Origin: Streptomyces sp. NBC_00683
Lineage (GTDB): Bacteria; Actinomycetota; Actinomycetes; Streptomycetales; Streptomycetaceae
DNA: 64,000 bases
Assembly: GCF_036226745.1 (NCBI RefSeq)
Contig: NZ_CP109013.1
Span: 4,402,001 to 4,466,000, forward strand
Direction: 5' to 3'
Shown here: positions 42,024-51,186 of the stretch, in pieces
Layout: every line of letters begins with the position of its first letter
Position numbering within the stretch: position 1 is the stretch's first letter
Made by a program: the position numbers and the translations under genes
Notes under the pieces: generated by a model
Told to the model about the DNA's origin: nothing
Seen by the model: only the letters and a program-made list of their open reading frames with translations
Databases searched by the model: none

Positions 42024-42041
42024 GGATCTCCGTCACCCGGT

Positions 42042-42075
42042 GAAGGGCCCGGAACCTCGCGGTTCCCGGCCCTTC
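42042..42075. terminator. Terminator hairpin after the dioxygenase gene
   Basis: Arms 42042-42056 and 42061-42075 form a 15-bp stem with one mismatch and a TCGC loop, 18 nt after the stop. Confidence 0.8.
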
Positions 42076-42229
42076 GCCCTGCCTACGGACAGCCGTGCGG
42101 AACTCGCCCCGCCCCGGGTGCGCGGAACCCGTACAGCCGGATGGCCCCGGTTCCGATTCGACGCCGCGGGGCCCGGCAATGACTGGCACCGAAGAAGACC
42201 GATCGCCCGTCATTGAGGAGCTCCGCACC

Positions 42230-42979
42230 GTGTCCCTCCTGCGCCGCCCGTATGCCCTTCTCGTCGTTCTGTTCCTGCTGGTCATCGGCTGTTCCGCCGG
42301 TGCGGTGCAGACCTCGGCGCCCCGTGGTGCCGCCGGTCCCGAGTCCTCGGCCGCGGCGTCCCCCGCTCCCGAGCCCGTCCGCCCCCGGGAGATTCCGGGG
42401 CTGGGGCCCAACACCCGGGCGCAGATCCCGGACTCGGCCCGGCAGGCCGTCGTGGTGACCGGTGAGGGCCCCGACGCCAACCTCTCCACGGCCGTGCTCT
42501 ACACCCGCGACGACCCCGCTCTCGGCTGGAGACCGGAGGCAGGCCCCTGGCCCGCCCACAACGGCATGGAGGGCTGGACGGACTTCCACATGGCGGACGA
42601 CCTCAGATCGCCCATCGGTGTCTACAGCCTCACCGACGCGGGCGGCCGCCTCGCCGATCCCGGTGCGCTGCTTCCGTACGACGAGCAGTCGCGCTTCGCG
42701 GTGAGCGGCGAGGGCTTCTTCGGTGAGCCCCTGGACGGGTCCTTCGACTATGTCGTCGCCATCAACTACAACCGGATCCCTGGCACGACCCCCTTGGACC
42801 GCACCCGGCCGCTCGGCGAGGAGAGAGGCGGCGGCATCTGGATCCATGTGGACCACGGCGGCCCGACCCAGGGCTGTGTCTCGCTTCCCGAGGAACGGAT
42901 GAGGGAGCTCCTGCTCATCCTGGACCCGGTGAAGTACCCCGTGATCGTGATGGGGGACGCCGCGGCGCTGGAGCTGTGA
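42230..42979 (+). CDS. L,D-transpeptidase (YkuD) lipoprotein
   Basis: Lipoprotein of 249 aa. The signal MSLLRRPYALLVVLFLLVIG ends with lipobox VIGC, so the mature protein is anchored by its first Cys. An Ala/Pro/Ser-rich spacer of about 40 residues follows, then a YkuD domain with catalytic HVDHGGPTQGCVSLP (His, Gly-Cys nucleophile). Such enzymes form 3-3 peptidoglycan cross-links. GTG 42230 is preferred because GAGGAG lies 9 nt upstream and the lipobox fits; the in-frame ATG 42179 would put 17 extra residues before the signal. It precedes metG convergently. Confidence 0.85.
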   Translation: MSLLRRPYALLVVLFLLVIGCSAGAVQTSAPRGAAGPESSAAASPAPEPVRPREIPGLGPNTRAQIPDSARQAVVVTGEGPDANLSTAVLYTRDDPALGWRPEAGPWPAHNGMEGWTDFHMADDLRSPIGVYSLTDAGGRLADPGALLPYDEQSRFAVSGEGFFGEPLDGSFDYVVAINYNRIPGTTPLDRTRPLGEERGGGIWIHVDHGGPTQGCVSLPEERMRELLLILDPVKYPVIVMGDAAALEL

Positions 42980-42995
42980 GGGCCGGACGCACGAA

Positions 42996-43024
42996 AGCCC
43001 GGGACCGATGTCCGGTCCCGGGCT
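42996..43024. terminator. Bidirectional terminator hairpin, 12-bp stem
   Basis: AGCCCGGGACCG (42996-43007) and its complement (43013-43024) with a 5-nt loop, between convergent L,D-transpeptidase and metG genes. Confidence 0.82.
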
Positions 43025-43055
43025 CCCCGCTGTCTGCGGAAGGCAGCGTACGACC

Positions 43056-44669
43056 CTAGGCGGGCTTCTCCTCCAGGCGCGGGAACAGCACCGCACCCTT
43101 CGTCACCGTCGTCCCCACGGACAGCTGTCCCCAGCGGCCCGCGTCCTGCACCCGCTGCTCGCTCAGGGCGCCCAGTGACGCCTCGGCGCCCAGGGACTCC
43201 CACAGCTTCTGCGAGGTGTCCGGCATCACGGCGTTCAGAAGGACCGCGACACCGCGCAGCGACTCGGCAGCCGTGTACAGGATGGTCGCGAGCCGGGCCT
43301 GGCCCTCCGGCGACTCGTCCTTGGCGACCTTCCAGGGCTCCTGCTCCGTGATGTAGCCGTTGACCTGCTTCACGAATTCGAAGATCGCCAGGATGCCGCC
43401 CTGGAAGTCCAGCTCCTCGCCGATCTTCAGGTCCGCCGTGGCGACGGCCTGCGCGAGGCCCTCCTGGACCGCCCGCTCGGCGTCACCGGCGGCCGTGGCC
43501 TCCGGGAGCGCGCCGCCGAAGTACTTGCCGACCATGGCCGCGACCCGCGAGGCGAGGTTGCCGTAGTCGTTGGCGAGCTCCGAGGTGTAGCGGGCGCTGA
43601 AGTCCTCCCAGGAGAACGAGCCGTCGCTGCCGTACGCGATGGCCCGCAGGAAGTACCAGCGGTACGCGTCCACGCCGAAGTGCGAGGTCAGGTCCTGCGG
43701 CTTGATGCCCGTCAGGTTCGACTTGGACATCTTCTCGCCGCCGACCATCAGCCAGCCGTTGGCGACGACCTTGCCGGGGAGCGGCAGGCCCTGCGCCATC
43801 AGCATCGCCGGCCAGATGACCGAGTGGAAGCGCAGGATGTCCTTGCCGATCAGGTGCACGTTCGCCGGGAACGTACCGTCGAACTTCTCCTGGTTGGCGC
43901 CGTAGCCGACCGCCGTCGCGTAGTTGAGCAGCGCGTCGATCCACACGTAGATGACGTGCTTCGGGTCCCAGGGCACCGGGACGCCCCAGTCGAACGTGGA
44001 GCGCGAGATCGACAGGTCCTGCAGCCCCTGCTTGACGAAGTTCACGATCTCGTTGCGCGCGGACTCGGGCTGGATGAAGCCCGGGTTGGCCGCGTAGAAC
44101 TCCATGAGCTTCGGGCCGTACTCGCTCAGCTTGAAGAAGTAGTTCTCCTCCTTGAGGAGCTCCACCGGCTTCTTGTGGATCGGGCACAGCTTCGTGCCGT
44201 CCTCGGACTCGATCAGGTCGCCGGGGAGCTTGTACTCCTCGCAGCCCACGCAGTACGGGCCTTCGTACCCGCCCTTGTAGATCTGGTCCTTGTCGTACAG
44301 GTCCTGCACGAACTCCTGCACACGGTCGGTGTGCCGCTTCTCCGTCGTACGGATGAAGTCGTCGTTCGCGATGTTCAGGTGCTCCCAGAGGGGCTTCCAG
44401 GCCTCCTCGACGAGCTTGTCGCACCAGGCCTGGGGCGTGACGTCGTTCGCCTCGGCCGTGCGCATGATCTTCTGACCGTGCTCGTCCGTGCCGGTGAGGT
44501 ACCACACCTTCTCGCCCCGCTGGCGGTGCCAGCGGGTGAGCACGTCGCCTGCGACGGTCGTATAGGCGTGCCCCAGGTGAGGAGCGTCGTTGACGTAGTA
44601 AATGGGGGTCGATACGTAGAAACTCTTCACGCCGTCGCCCCCTTGCTTCTCGGATCCAGTGGCCGCCAT
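43056..44669 (-). CDS. metG: Methionyl-tRNA synthetase
   Basis: Class I synthetase of 537 aa that charges initiator and elongator tRNA-Met. The HIGH-like motif PHLGHAYT (about residue 32), a zinc knuckle with YCVGCEE and KLCPIHKKP, catalytic-core WIDALLNYAT and the KMSKS loop (GGEKMSKSNLTG, about 315) are intact. The C-terminal helical anticodon domain ends near LWESLGAE and there is no tRBD extension. ATG 44669 (MAATGSEKQGG) fits Streptomyces homologues; the frame is open to 44702 but that is not conserved. It is divergent from a response regulator. Confidence 0.95.
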   Translation of the reverse strand: MAATGSEKQGGDGVKSFYVSTPIYYVNDAPHLGHAYTTVAGDVLTRWHRQRGEKVWYLTGTDEHGQKIMRTAEANDVTPQAWCDKLVEEAWKPLWEHLNIANDDFIRTTEKRHTDRVQEFVQDLYDKDQIYKGGYEGPYCVGCEEYKLPGDLIESEDGTKLCPIHKKPVELLKEENYFFKLSEYGPKLMEFYAANPGFIQPESARNEIVNFVKQGLQDLSISRSTFDWGVPVPWDPKHVIYVWIDALLNYATAVGYGANQEKFDGTFPANVHLIGKDILRFHSVIWPAMLMAQGLPLPGKVVANGWLMVGGEKMSKSNLTGIKPQDLTSHFGVDAYRWYFLRAIAYGSDGSFSWEDFSARYTSELANDYGNLASRVAAMVGKYFGGALPEATAAGDAERAVQEGLAQAVATADLKIGEELDFQGGILAIFEFVKQVNGYITEQEPWKVAKDESPEGQARLATILYTAAESLRGVAVLLNAVMPDTSQKLWESLGAEASLGALSEQRVQDAGRWGQLSVGTTVTKGAVLFPRLEEKPA

Positions 44670-44816
44670 GGTCGAAATCCTAACGGTCCGTGGGAGTTCC
44701 ACTCACATCGTTAAAAGCGGCCCGGTGCTCGGAGAGCTTTGCGAAACATCCCTTCCCGTACCAAAGACGCATCCTGGGAGGAGTGGGCACGCGTGCACGA
44801 GGCGGGAGACAACACG

Positions 44817-45470
44817 ATGCGGGTACTGGTCGCCGAGGACGAGGAGATCCTGGCCGAGCTGGTGGCGACCGGGCTGCGGCGGGCCGGTTTCGCCGTCGAC
44901 ACCGTGTACAGCGGGGACGCGGCGCTCGCCTACCTGGGCCTGCACGACTACGACGTGGTCGTCCTGGACCGTGATCTGCCCCGGGTGCACGGCGACGACG
45001 TGGCCCGCAGGCTCGTGTCCGCCGGCTCCCGGACCAGGATCCTGATGCTCACCGCCTCGGGGACCATGGAGGACCGGGTGGAGGGGCTCGATCTCGGAGC
45101 GGACGACTACGTGAGCAAGCCCTTCGAGTTCCCCGAGCTGGTGTCCCGGGTGCGCGCGCTCCGGCGGCGCAGTGCACGGCCCGTACCGCCGCAGCTGGAG
45201 CGGCACGGCATCCGGCTCGACAGCGTGCGGCGGGCGGCGACGCGGGACGGGCGGGATCTGGACCTGTCGCCGAAGGAGTTCACCGTGCTGCAGCTGCTGC
45301 TGGAGGCCGACGGGGGCACCGTCAGCGCCGAGGAACTGCTGGAACGGGCCTGGGACGCCAACGCCGACCCCTTCACCGGGGCCGTCCGCGTCTGTATGAG
45401 CAAGCTGCGCGGCAAGCTCGGGGAGCCCGCCCTCATCCGCACGGTGCAGGGCGTGGGGTACGCCCTGTGA
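44817..45470 (+). CDS. OmpR-family response regulator
   Basis: Response regulator of 217 aa with a receiver (acidic EDEE at the N-terminus, phospho-acceptor Asp in VVVLDRDLP about residue 51, Lys in DDYVSKPFEF) and an OmpR-type winged helix (LDLSPKEFTVLQLLLEADGG, then [10 protein letters not shown]). It is transcribed with the histidine kinase that overlaps its stop by GTGA. ATG 44817 is chosen (GGGAG about 10 nt upstream); GTG 44793 with a GGAGGAG site is an alternative. Signal and targets are unknown. Confidence 0.92.
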   Translation: MRVLVAEDEEILAELVATGLRRAGFAVDTVYSGDAALAYLGLHDYDVVVLDRDLPRVHGDDVARRLVSAGSRTRILMLTASGTMEDRVEGLDLGADDYVSKPFEFPELVSRVRALRRRSARPVPPQLERHGIRLDSVRRAATRDGRDLDLSPKEFTVLQLLLEADGGTVSAEELLERAWDANADPFTGAVRVCMSKLRGKLGEPALIRTVQGVGYAL

Positions 45471-46723
45471 AGCGGCTGCTGAGGCGGCTGCGGGCGACGG
45501 GTGCCTCGCAGGTCCAGCACTCGACGATCCGGATGCGGATCGCCCTGGTGTACGGCGGAGTGTTCCTGATCCTCGGAACGGCCCTGCTGACGACGGTCAA
45601 TCTGGCCTCCCGCGCCGGTACGGACTCGCAGGCGCGGGCCATCGCCACGTCCGCCGCGGTCACCCAGCCGGGCTTCGCGGTCAACGGCCCCCTGCACACA
45701 CGGGGCCGCCTCGGTCCGCCCACGGTCTACGACCTCACCGACGATGTGAGCGACGCCGCCGGCCGTGAGCTCATGTACTGGTCGGTCGCCGCGCTGCTCG
45801 TCATGACGGCGTGTGCGGTCGCCGTGGGCTGGTGGACGGCCGGACGGGTCCTGCGGCCCGTCCACGCGATGACCGCGAAGGCCAGGCGGCTCTCCGAGCA
45901 CACCCTCCACGAGCGGATCGCCTCCAGCGGCCCCGACGACGAGCTGAAGGAGCTCGGGGAGACGCTGGACGCGCTGCTGGCCCGGCTGGAGAAGGCGTTC
46001 GACAGCCAGCGGCGGTTCATCGCCAACGCCTCGCACGAGCTGCGCACTCCGCTGGCCACCCAGCGGGCCGCGATCCAGGTGGGTCTCGACGATCCGTCGC
46101 CGGACGAGCTCGTACGGACCCGTCAGACGCTGCTGGACAACAACCGGCGTAGCGAGCGGCTCATCGAGGGGCTGCTGGTGCTGGCGCGCAGCGAGCGGGG
46201 GCTGGCGAAGAGCGAGCGCGAGGAGTTCGACCTCGCGCAGGTGGTGACGGAGGAGGCCGCCCGGCCCTCGGCGGCGGAGCGCCCGCCGACCCACCCGGAG
46301 GTGACGGTCGCGGCGGAGCCGTGTGCGGTACGGGGCAACCGGCAGCTGCTCGCGCAGCTGGTGGCGAACCTGCTGTCCAACGCGGTGAGGTACAACGTGC
46401 CCGGCGGTTCCGTGCGGGTGTCGCTGTCCGCGGGCGGGACCCTGGTGGTCCGCAACACCGGTCCCGCGGTGACCGAGGGGGACATCGCGGGGTTCTTCGA
46501 ACCGTTCAGGCGCGGTGAGGGGCGGGACCGGATGGGGCCGGGCTCGGGCCTCGGTCTATCGATCGTACGTTCTATTGCGGTGGCTCACGGCGGTACGGTC
46601 ACGGCGGTACCCGGCCCTGGGGGCGGGCTCGCCGTGACCGTACGGCTGCCGGTGGATCAGTCCCCGGCGACGATTCCGCGGGCGGCGGCCCAGGCGGGAA
46701 GCCCGGCGAGCACCTCGCGGTAG
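45467..46723 (+). CDS. Sensor histidine kinase
   Basis: Membrane histidine kinase of 418 aa partnered with the preceding regulator. Two TM helices (about 22-42 and 105-125) enclose a short 60-residue periplasmic-type loop, followed by HAMP (about 125-175), HisKA with the phospho-accepting His in [14 protein letters not shown] and HATPase with [10 protein letters not shown] and [12 protein letters not shown] 45467 overlaps the regulator stop. Its last 67 bp overlap the 3' end of the convergent VWA gene (46657-46723), so the final 20 residues after VRLPVDQ are a run-on tail. Confidence 0.92.
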   Translation: MKRLLRRLRATGASQVQHSTIRMRIALVYGGVFLILGTALLTTVNLASRAGTDSQARAIATSAAVTQPGFAVNGPLHTRGRLGPPTVYDLTDDVSDAAGRELMYWSVAALLVMTACAVAVGWWTAGRVLRPVHAMTAKARRLSEHTLHERIASSGPDDELKELGETLDALLARLEKAFDSQRRFIANASHELRTPLATQRAAIQVGLDDPSPDELVRTRQTLLDNNRRSERLIEGLLVLARSERGLAKSEREEFDLAQVVTEEAARPSAAERPPTHPEVTVAAEPCAVRGNRQLLAQLVANLLSNAVRYNVPGGSVRVSLSAGGTLVVRNTGPAVTEGDIAGFFEPFRRGEGRDRMGPGSGLGLSIVRSIAVAHGGTVTAVPGPGGGLAVTVRLPVDQSPATIPRAAAQAGSPASTSR

Positions 46724-48168
46724 AACGTCGCGTCGGGCACCTCGCGCGGGGCCGGACCGGCGTGGAAGAACCCGGCGTTCTCGACGTCGAGCCTGCGCAG
46801 GAAGTCGAAGCCCTTCGCGTCCTCGTCGCCGAACGCGACGAACTGGAAGAACAGCGGCAGCCGTGCCGCGTCCGCCAGCGCCTGCTTCGCGGCCTGCTTG
46901 GCGTCCGGGGCGCCGTCCGTCTGGAAGATCACCAGCGCGGGCCCGGTGGCCTCGGACTTCTCGTAGTGCGTGACGATCTCCTCGACGGCCCGGTGGTAGT
47001 TGGTACGTCCCAGGCGCCCGAGCCCCGCGTGCAGCTCGTCGATCCGGCCCTCGTGGGCGGTGAGGTCGATCGCGCCGGTGCCGTCGATGTCGGTCGAGAA
47101 GAAGACGACGGGCACGGTGGCGTTCTCGTCCAGGTGCGCGGCGAGTGCCAGGGTGCGGTCGCCCAGGTGCTGTGCGCTGCCGTCCTTGTAGAACGACCGC
47201 ATCGACCCGGAGCGGTCGAGCACCAGGTAGACGTTCGCCCGGAGGCCGGTGAGCCCGTGCGCCTTGAGCCCGGCCTGCGCCGCCTTGTACGGGGTGACGA
47301 GCGCGGGCGCGGCCGCCTTGACCCGGGCGAGGGTGACGGCGGGCTTACCGCCGGCAGCGGGGGCCGGGGCGGCGGTGAGTGCCTCGGCGACCGGCTCCGG
47401 CGCGGCTTCGGTGACAGGCGCGGCCTCGACGACCGGCTCGGCTTCGGCGACTGGCGCGGCTTCGATGGCCGGCTCGGCCTCGACGACCGACTCGGCCTCC
47501 GCGGTGACCTCGTCGGCGACCGGCTCGGCGGCGGCCTCGACCTCGACGATCTCGATGACCGGCTCGGCGGCCGGGGCCTCGGGCGCGGTCTCGACCTCGA
47601 CGATCTCGATGACCGGCTCGGCTTCGATGACCGTTCCGGCGGGCTCGGCGACCGCAGCGGGTGCCTGCTCCGGCTCCGCGTCGATGTCGACGTCGATCGT
47701 GATCGGCGCCGGGTCAGCCGCCTCGGCTACCGGTGCCGGCTCGTCCGCGACAGCCGCGGTCTCCGCGACAGCCGCGGTCTCCGCGACAGCCGCGGTCTCC
47801 GCGACGGTCGTGGTCTCCGCGACGGCCGTGGCCACCGTGGCCGGCTTGGCGTCGGGGGCCGACCCCTGGGCCGGAACCGTCGGCGTGGGCCCGGAGGCTG
47901 AGGTTGAAGTGGTGGTGGCCGCCTTGTCGAAGGCCTCCGCCACCAGGTCCGTTGCCAGTCCGTTCTCCCCGTCCGCGGTGGACCGCGCCGAAGAGGAGGA
48001 GGCCGGTGCCGGTACCGAGGCCTTCGCGGGCTCGGCCGCCGAAGTGGTGGTCTCCGGCTCCGGCTCCGTGGGCTGGGTGCGCTCGGCCTGGGGCGGGACG
48101 GTGGCCGTGACCGGCTCGTCCTGCTCCGTGCGGCCGAACACCTTGCGCAGCAAGCTCCGAATGCCCAT
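46657..48168 (-). CDS. VWA-domain protein (TerF-like) with long acidic repeat region
   Basis: Protein of 503 aa. The first 17 residues are basic ([16 protein letters not shown]); a 280-residue Ala/Glu/Val/Pro-rich disordered region follows, containing tandem VAETAA repeats and two [10 protein letters not shown] units. The C-terminal von Willebrand A domain (about 320-500) has the MIDAS motif LDRSGSMRS, matching the TerF/TerY-like group associated with tellurite-type stress operons. No other ter genes are nearby. ATG 48168 has AAAGG 9 nt upstream; ATG 48186 is possible. Its 3' end overlaps the histidine kinase gene. Confidence 0.82.
   Translation of the reverse strand: MGIRSLLRKVFGRTEQDEPVTATVPPQAERTQPTEPEPETTTSAAEPAKASVPAPASSSSARSTADGENGLATDLVAEAFDKAATTTSTSASGPTPTVPAQGSAPDAKPATVATAVAETTTVAETAAVAETAAVAETAAVADEPAPVAEAADPAPITIDVDIDAEPEQAPAAVAEPAGTVIEAEPVIEIVEVETAPEAPAAEPVIEIVEVEAAAEPVADEVTAEAESVVEAEPAIEAAPVAEAEPVVEAAPVTEAAPEPVAEALTAAPAPAAGGKPAVTLARVKAAAPALVTPYKAAQAGLKAHGLTGLRANVYLVLDRSGSMRSFYKDGSAQHLGDRTLALAAHLDENATVPVVFFSTDIDGTGAIDLTAHEGRIDELHAGLGRLGRTNYHRAVEEIVTHYEKSEATGPALVIFQTDGAPDAKQAAKQALADAARLPLFFQFVAFGDEDAKGFDFLRRLDVENAGFFHAGPAPREVPDATFYREVLAGLPAWAAARGIVAGD
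47744..47833. repeat. Five 18-nt in-frame repeats in the VWA gene
   Basis: Unit TCCGCGACAGCCGCGGTC starts at 47744, 47762, 47780 (identical), 47798 and 47816 (diverged). It encodes the AETAAV-type hexapeptide repeats of the disordered region and can expand or contract without a frameshift. Confidence 0.92.
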
Positions 48169-48296
48169 GGGCGAGGCCTTTCGCATGAGTTGGTGGCGAT
48201 AAATGTCCGTACTGCGGGAATTGATCCCTGGCCAGGGCGGATACGTAAGGTTAGCGGCCGGATCCGGCCGTTCGGTGGCGCGGCCCGCCCCTGCGT

Positions 48297-48329
48297 CAAC
48301 CGAGCTCCAACCGAGCTCCAATTGAGCCC
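48297..48329. repeat. Three tandem 11-nt repeats upstream of phoX
   Basis: CAACCGAGCTC at 48297 and 48308 (identical) and CAATTGAGCCC at 48319, immediately upstream of the PHO box. The 11-nt period equals one DNA turn and the PHO-box unit length, but the bases do not match the PHO consensus. Confidence 0.85.
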
Positions 48330-48350
48330 TGAGGACAGCAGTGGCCCGGA

Positions 48351-48372
48351 CTTCACCCCTCGTTCACCGTCC
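48351..48372 (+). promoter_or_regulatory. PHO box (PhoP-binding direct repeats)
   Basis: Two adjacent 11-nt units, CTTCACCCCTC (48351-48361) and GTTCACCGTCC (48362-48372), match the Streptomyces PhoP direct-repeat unit (GTTCACC core, 11-nt spacing). It lies 66 nt upstream of the PhoX start, so the gene should be induced by phosphate starvation through PhoR-PhoP. Confidence 0.78.
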
Positions 48373-48438
48373 GTCCCTCGTACCGCGTCGATGCGCACCT
48401 ACCGTCACGCAGGACACACAGACGGAGGGACGAACAAC

Positions 48439-50508
48439 GTGCGCAATCTGCTGCCGCTCATCGGCTCGCACCAGGGCGGGCGCTCTGCGCTGACGTGCCG
48501 CTACCGCTGCGGTGACGCCTGCTTCCAGGAGATACCGAACACCAGTGGAAACGAGTACGCCGGCGACATCATCGCCGGTGCGCTGTCGCGCCGGTCGATC
48601 ATGCGCGCCGCCGCGGTGGTGACCGTCGCCGCCGCCGCCGGAACCGCAGCTCTGACCGGCCCGGGCGCCCCGCGCGCCGAGGCCGCCGCGCTCGCGGGCC
48701 ACGGCCACAAGCCGAAGCCCCCGCACGGGAACACCTCTTCGGGCGCCCGCGGCCTGCGCTTCGCGCCCGTGGCACCGAACAAGAACGACAAGGTCACCGT
48801 CCCGGACGGCTACAGCCAGAACGTGGTGATCCGCTGGGGCGAGCCGATCCTGCGCGGTGCCCCCGCCTTCGACCCTGACCAGCAGTCGGCGAAGGCGCAG
48901 GCGGGCCAGTTCGGCTACAACAACGACTTCCTCTCCCTGCTCCCGCTCCCCGGCGAGCGGGGCCGTCAGGTCCTGGTCGCCAACCACGAGTACACGGACG
49001 AGATCCTGATGTTCCGTGGATACGATCCGGCCAACCCGACGCGTGAGCAGGTCGAGATCGCCTGGGCCGCGCACGGACTCTCCGTGGTCGTCGTCCAGGA
49101 GGAGAACCGCACCGGCAGGCTCGGCCCGGTCAGCCGCCACCCGCTGAACCGCCGCCTCACCGCGACCAGCGAGTTCAGGGTCACCGGCCCGGCCGCGGGC
49201 AGCCCCCTGCTCCGTACCTCCGCCGACCCCACCGGCCGCAAGGTCCTCGGCACGCTCAACAACTGCGCGGGCGGCACCACCCCGTGGGGCACCACGCTGC
49301 ACGGCGAGGAGAACTTCAACCAGTACTTCGCCAACGGCTCCAGCGACACGGACAAGCGCTACGGCATCGCGACGAGCGCCACCGAGCGCAAGTGGGAGCG
49401 TTTCGACAAGCGCTTCGACCTGGCCCAGGAGCCCAACGAGGCGCACCGCTTCGGCTGGGTCGTCGAGCTCGACCCGTACGACCCCGACTCCGTCCCCCGC
49501 AAGCGGACCGCGCTCGGCCGCTTCAAGCACGAGGCGGCCCAGCCGCGGCTGACCGCAGACGGCCGCCCCGTGGTCTACATGGGCGACGACGAGCGGTTCG
49601 ACTACTTCTACAAGTTCGTCTCCAGCAAGAAGATGAAGAAGGGGAACTCGCGTGCCGCGCGCGAGCACAACCTCACCCTGCTGGACGAGGGCACGCTGTA
49701 CGTCGCCAAGTTGACCGGCGACTCCCCGGCCGCGGAGTTCGACGGCACGGGCAAGCTCCCCTCCGACGGCGAGTTCGACGGCAGCGGCGTCTGGATCCCG
49801 CTCGCCACGGGCAGCACCTCGCACGTGCCCGGCATGACCGCCGAGGAGGTGTACGTCTTCACGCGTCTCGCCGGTGACAAGGTCGGTGCCACGAAGATGG
49901 ACCGCCCCGAGGACGTCGAGCCGTCGCCGCGCACCGGCCGCGTCTACATCGCCCTCACCAACAACACGGACCGCGGCAAGGCGGGCAAGGCCGGTGCGGA
50001 CGAGGCCAACCCGCGCAACGCCAACAAGCACGGCCAGATCCTGGAGCTCGCGGAGAACTGGGACGACCCGGCGGGCGACGGTTTCGCCTGGCGGCTCTTC
50101 CTCGTCGCGGGTGACCCGAACGACCCGTCGACGTACTTCGCGGGCTTTCCCAAGGAGAAGGTCAGCCCCATCTCCTGCCCGGACAACGTGGCCTTCGACG
50201 ACCACGGCAACCTGTGGATCTCCACGGACGGCGCCCAGCTCGGCTCGCACGACGGCCTGTTCGGTGTCGCGACGCAGGGCGAACGGCGGGGTGAGCTCAA
50301 GCAGTTCCTCACCGTGCCGTCGGGCGCCGAGACCTGCGGCCCGGTGATCCAGGACCGCCGGGTCCTGGTGGCCGTGCAGCACCCGGGCGAGATCGACGGC
50401 GCGTCCGTCGAGAAGCCCGCGAGCACCTGGCCGGACGGCCCCGGCCGGATCGTCCGCCCGTCCGTCGTGGCCGTCTGGCGCAAGGACGGCAGCGACATCG
50501 GCGTCTGA
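48439..50508 (+). CDS. phoX: PhoX-family alkaline phosphatase (Tat-exported)
   Basis: Secreted phosphatase of 689 aa, PhoX/DUF839 family, a beta-propeller enzyme with an Fe-Ca cofactor that releases phosphate from phosphoesters. The Tat motif SRRSIMR is at residues 50-56 after a long n-region that contains three Cys (C20, C24, C28), followed by an Ala-rich helix ending PRAEAAA. Conserved LVANHEYTDEILMF, NNCAGGTTPWGT, EENFNQYF and DRPEDVEPSP carry metal/active-site residues. GTG 48439 has GGAGGGA 8 nt upstream. A PHO box lies upstream. Confidence 0.92.
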   Translation: MRNLLPLIGSHQGGRSALTCRYRCGDACFQEIPNTSGNEYAGDIIAGALSRRSIMRAAAVVTVAAAAGTAALTGPGAPRAEAAALAGHGHKPKPPHGNTSSGARGLRFAPVAPNKNDKVTVPDGYSQNVVIRWGEPILRGAPAFDPDQQSAKAQAGQFGYNNDFLSLLPLPGERGRQVLVANHEYTDEILMFRGYDPANPTREQVEIAWAAHGLSVVVVQEENRTGRLGPVSRHPLNRRLTATSEFRVTGPAAGSPLLRTSADPTGRKVLGTLNNCAGGTTPWGTTLHGEENFNQYFANGSSDTDKRYGIATSATERKWERFDKRFDLAQEPNEAHRFGWVVELDPYDPDSVPRKRTALGRFKHEAAQPRLTADGRPVVYMGDDERFDYFYKFVSSKKMKKGNSRAAREHNLTLLDEGTLYVAKLTGDSPAAEFDGTGKLPSDGEFDGSGVWIPLATGSTSHVPGMTAEEVYVFTRLAGDKVGATKMDRPEDVEPSPRTGRVYIALTNNTDRGKAGKAGADEANPRNANKHGQILELAENWDDPAGDGFAWRLFLVAGDPNDPSTYFAGFPKEKVSPISCPDNVAFDDHGNLWISTDGAQLGSHDGLFGVATQGERRGELKQFLTVPSGAETCGPVIQDRRVLVAVQHPGEIDGASVEKPASTWPDGPGRIVRPSVVAVWRKDGSDIGV

Positions 50509-50541
50509 ACCGCACCCCGTTTCCACTGCCGATCTCGGTGA

Positions 50542-50579
50542 ACATCAGGCCTGTGCCCCTTGCGGTGCAGGCCTGATGT
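50542..50579. terminator. Hairpin after phoX
   Basis: ACATCAGGCCTG (50542-50553) and CAGGCCTGATGT (50568-50579) form a perfect 12-bp stem with a 14-nt loop, 34 nt after the phoX stop. Its right end overlaps a 13-bp palindrome at 50577-50589. Confidence 0.75.
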
Positions 50580-50589
50580 ACGTCGTACA
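50577..50589. promoter_or_regulatory. 13-bp perfect palindrome TGTACGTCGTACA
   Basis: TGTACG and CGTACA flank a single T. It lies in the 235-bp gap between phoX and the S4-domain gene, which otherwise contains only an 8-bp hairpin at 50678-50699. Operator function is possible but unsupported. Confidence 0.35.
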
Positions 50590-50743
50590 AATGTCCCCTC
50601 CGTGGCCCGAGTTGCCTTCGGTGAGCGGCCGGTACGGCTGAGGAGGAGAACCGTCCCGCAGAACACCCACGAGATGGCCGAAGTCATCGGAGACTTCGGT
50701 TCCTGACCCGTCCGGGGCGCCTCACCGCATTAGAGTCGGTCTC

Positions 50744-51148
50744 ATGGTTTCCGGTGAGGCGCCGCAGGCGGAGGGAAGTGTCCGGGTCGACGTCTGGATC
50801 TGGTCGGTCCGGCTGACGAAGACCCGTTCGCAGGCCGCTGCCGCCTGCCGGGCGGGGCATGTGCGGGTCAACGGCGAGCGGGCCAAGCCCGCCCAGGCGC
50901 TGCAGACGGGCGACGAGGTACGGCTGCGGCATGCGGGACGGGACCGGATCGTGGTCGTCTCGAAGATCGTGAAGAAGCGCGTCGGGCCGCCGGTGGCCGC
51001 CGACTGCTTCGTCGACAACAGCCCGCCCCCGCCGCCGCGCGAGGCCGCGATCCAGGTCCCGGTCCGCGACCGCGGCGCGGGCCGCCCGACCAAACGCGAC
51101 CGCCGGGAGATGGAACGCCTCCAGGAGCGCGGACCCGGCCCGTCCTAG
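50744..51148 (+). CDS. RNA-binding S4 domain protein, Hsp15/HslR-like
   Basis: Protein of 134 aa with an S4 RNA-binding fold near the N-terminus (RVDVWIWSVRLTKTRSQAAAACRAGHVRVNG, shown here by its ends: residues 13-44) and a basic Pro-rich tail ending DRREMERLQERGPGPS. Hsp15-like proteins bind stalled 50S-nascent-chain-tRNA complexes and help ribosome rescue; that role is inferred by family. ATG 50744 follows a 235-bp gap after phoX. It is convergent with an oxidoreductase gene 38 bp on. Confidence 0.85.
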   Translation: MVSGEAPQAEGSVRVDVWIWSVRLTKTRSQAAAACRAGHVRVNGERAKPAQALQTGDEVRLRHAGRDRIVVVSKIVKKRVGPPVAADCFVDNSPPPPPREAAIQVPVRDRGAGRPTKRDRREMERLQERGPGPS

Positions 51149-51186
51149 GGCTTCCCGCCGAAGGGCTTCCCGTCGAAGGACCGGCT

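Noticed and set aside
42095..42979. Longer start for the L,D-transpeptidase gene
   Set aside because: Extra 45 residues would precede the lipoprotein signal; GTG 42230 has a good ribosome site and lipobox spacing.
50591..50641. 16-codon frame MSPPWPELPSVSGRYG after phoX
   Set aside because: No ribosome site and no conserved feature; likely chance.
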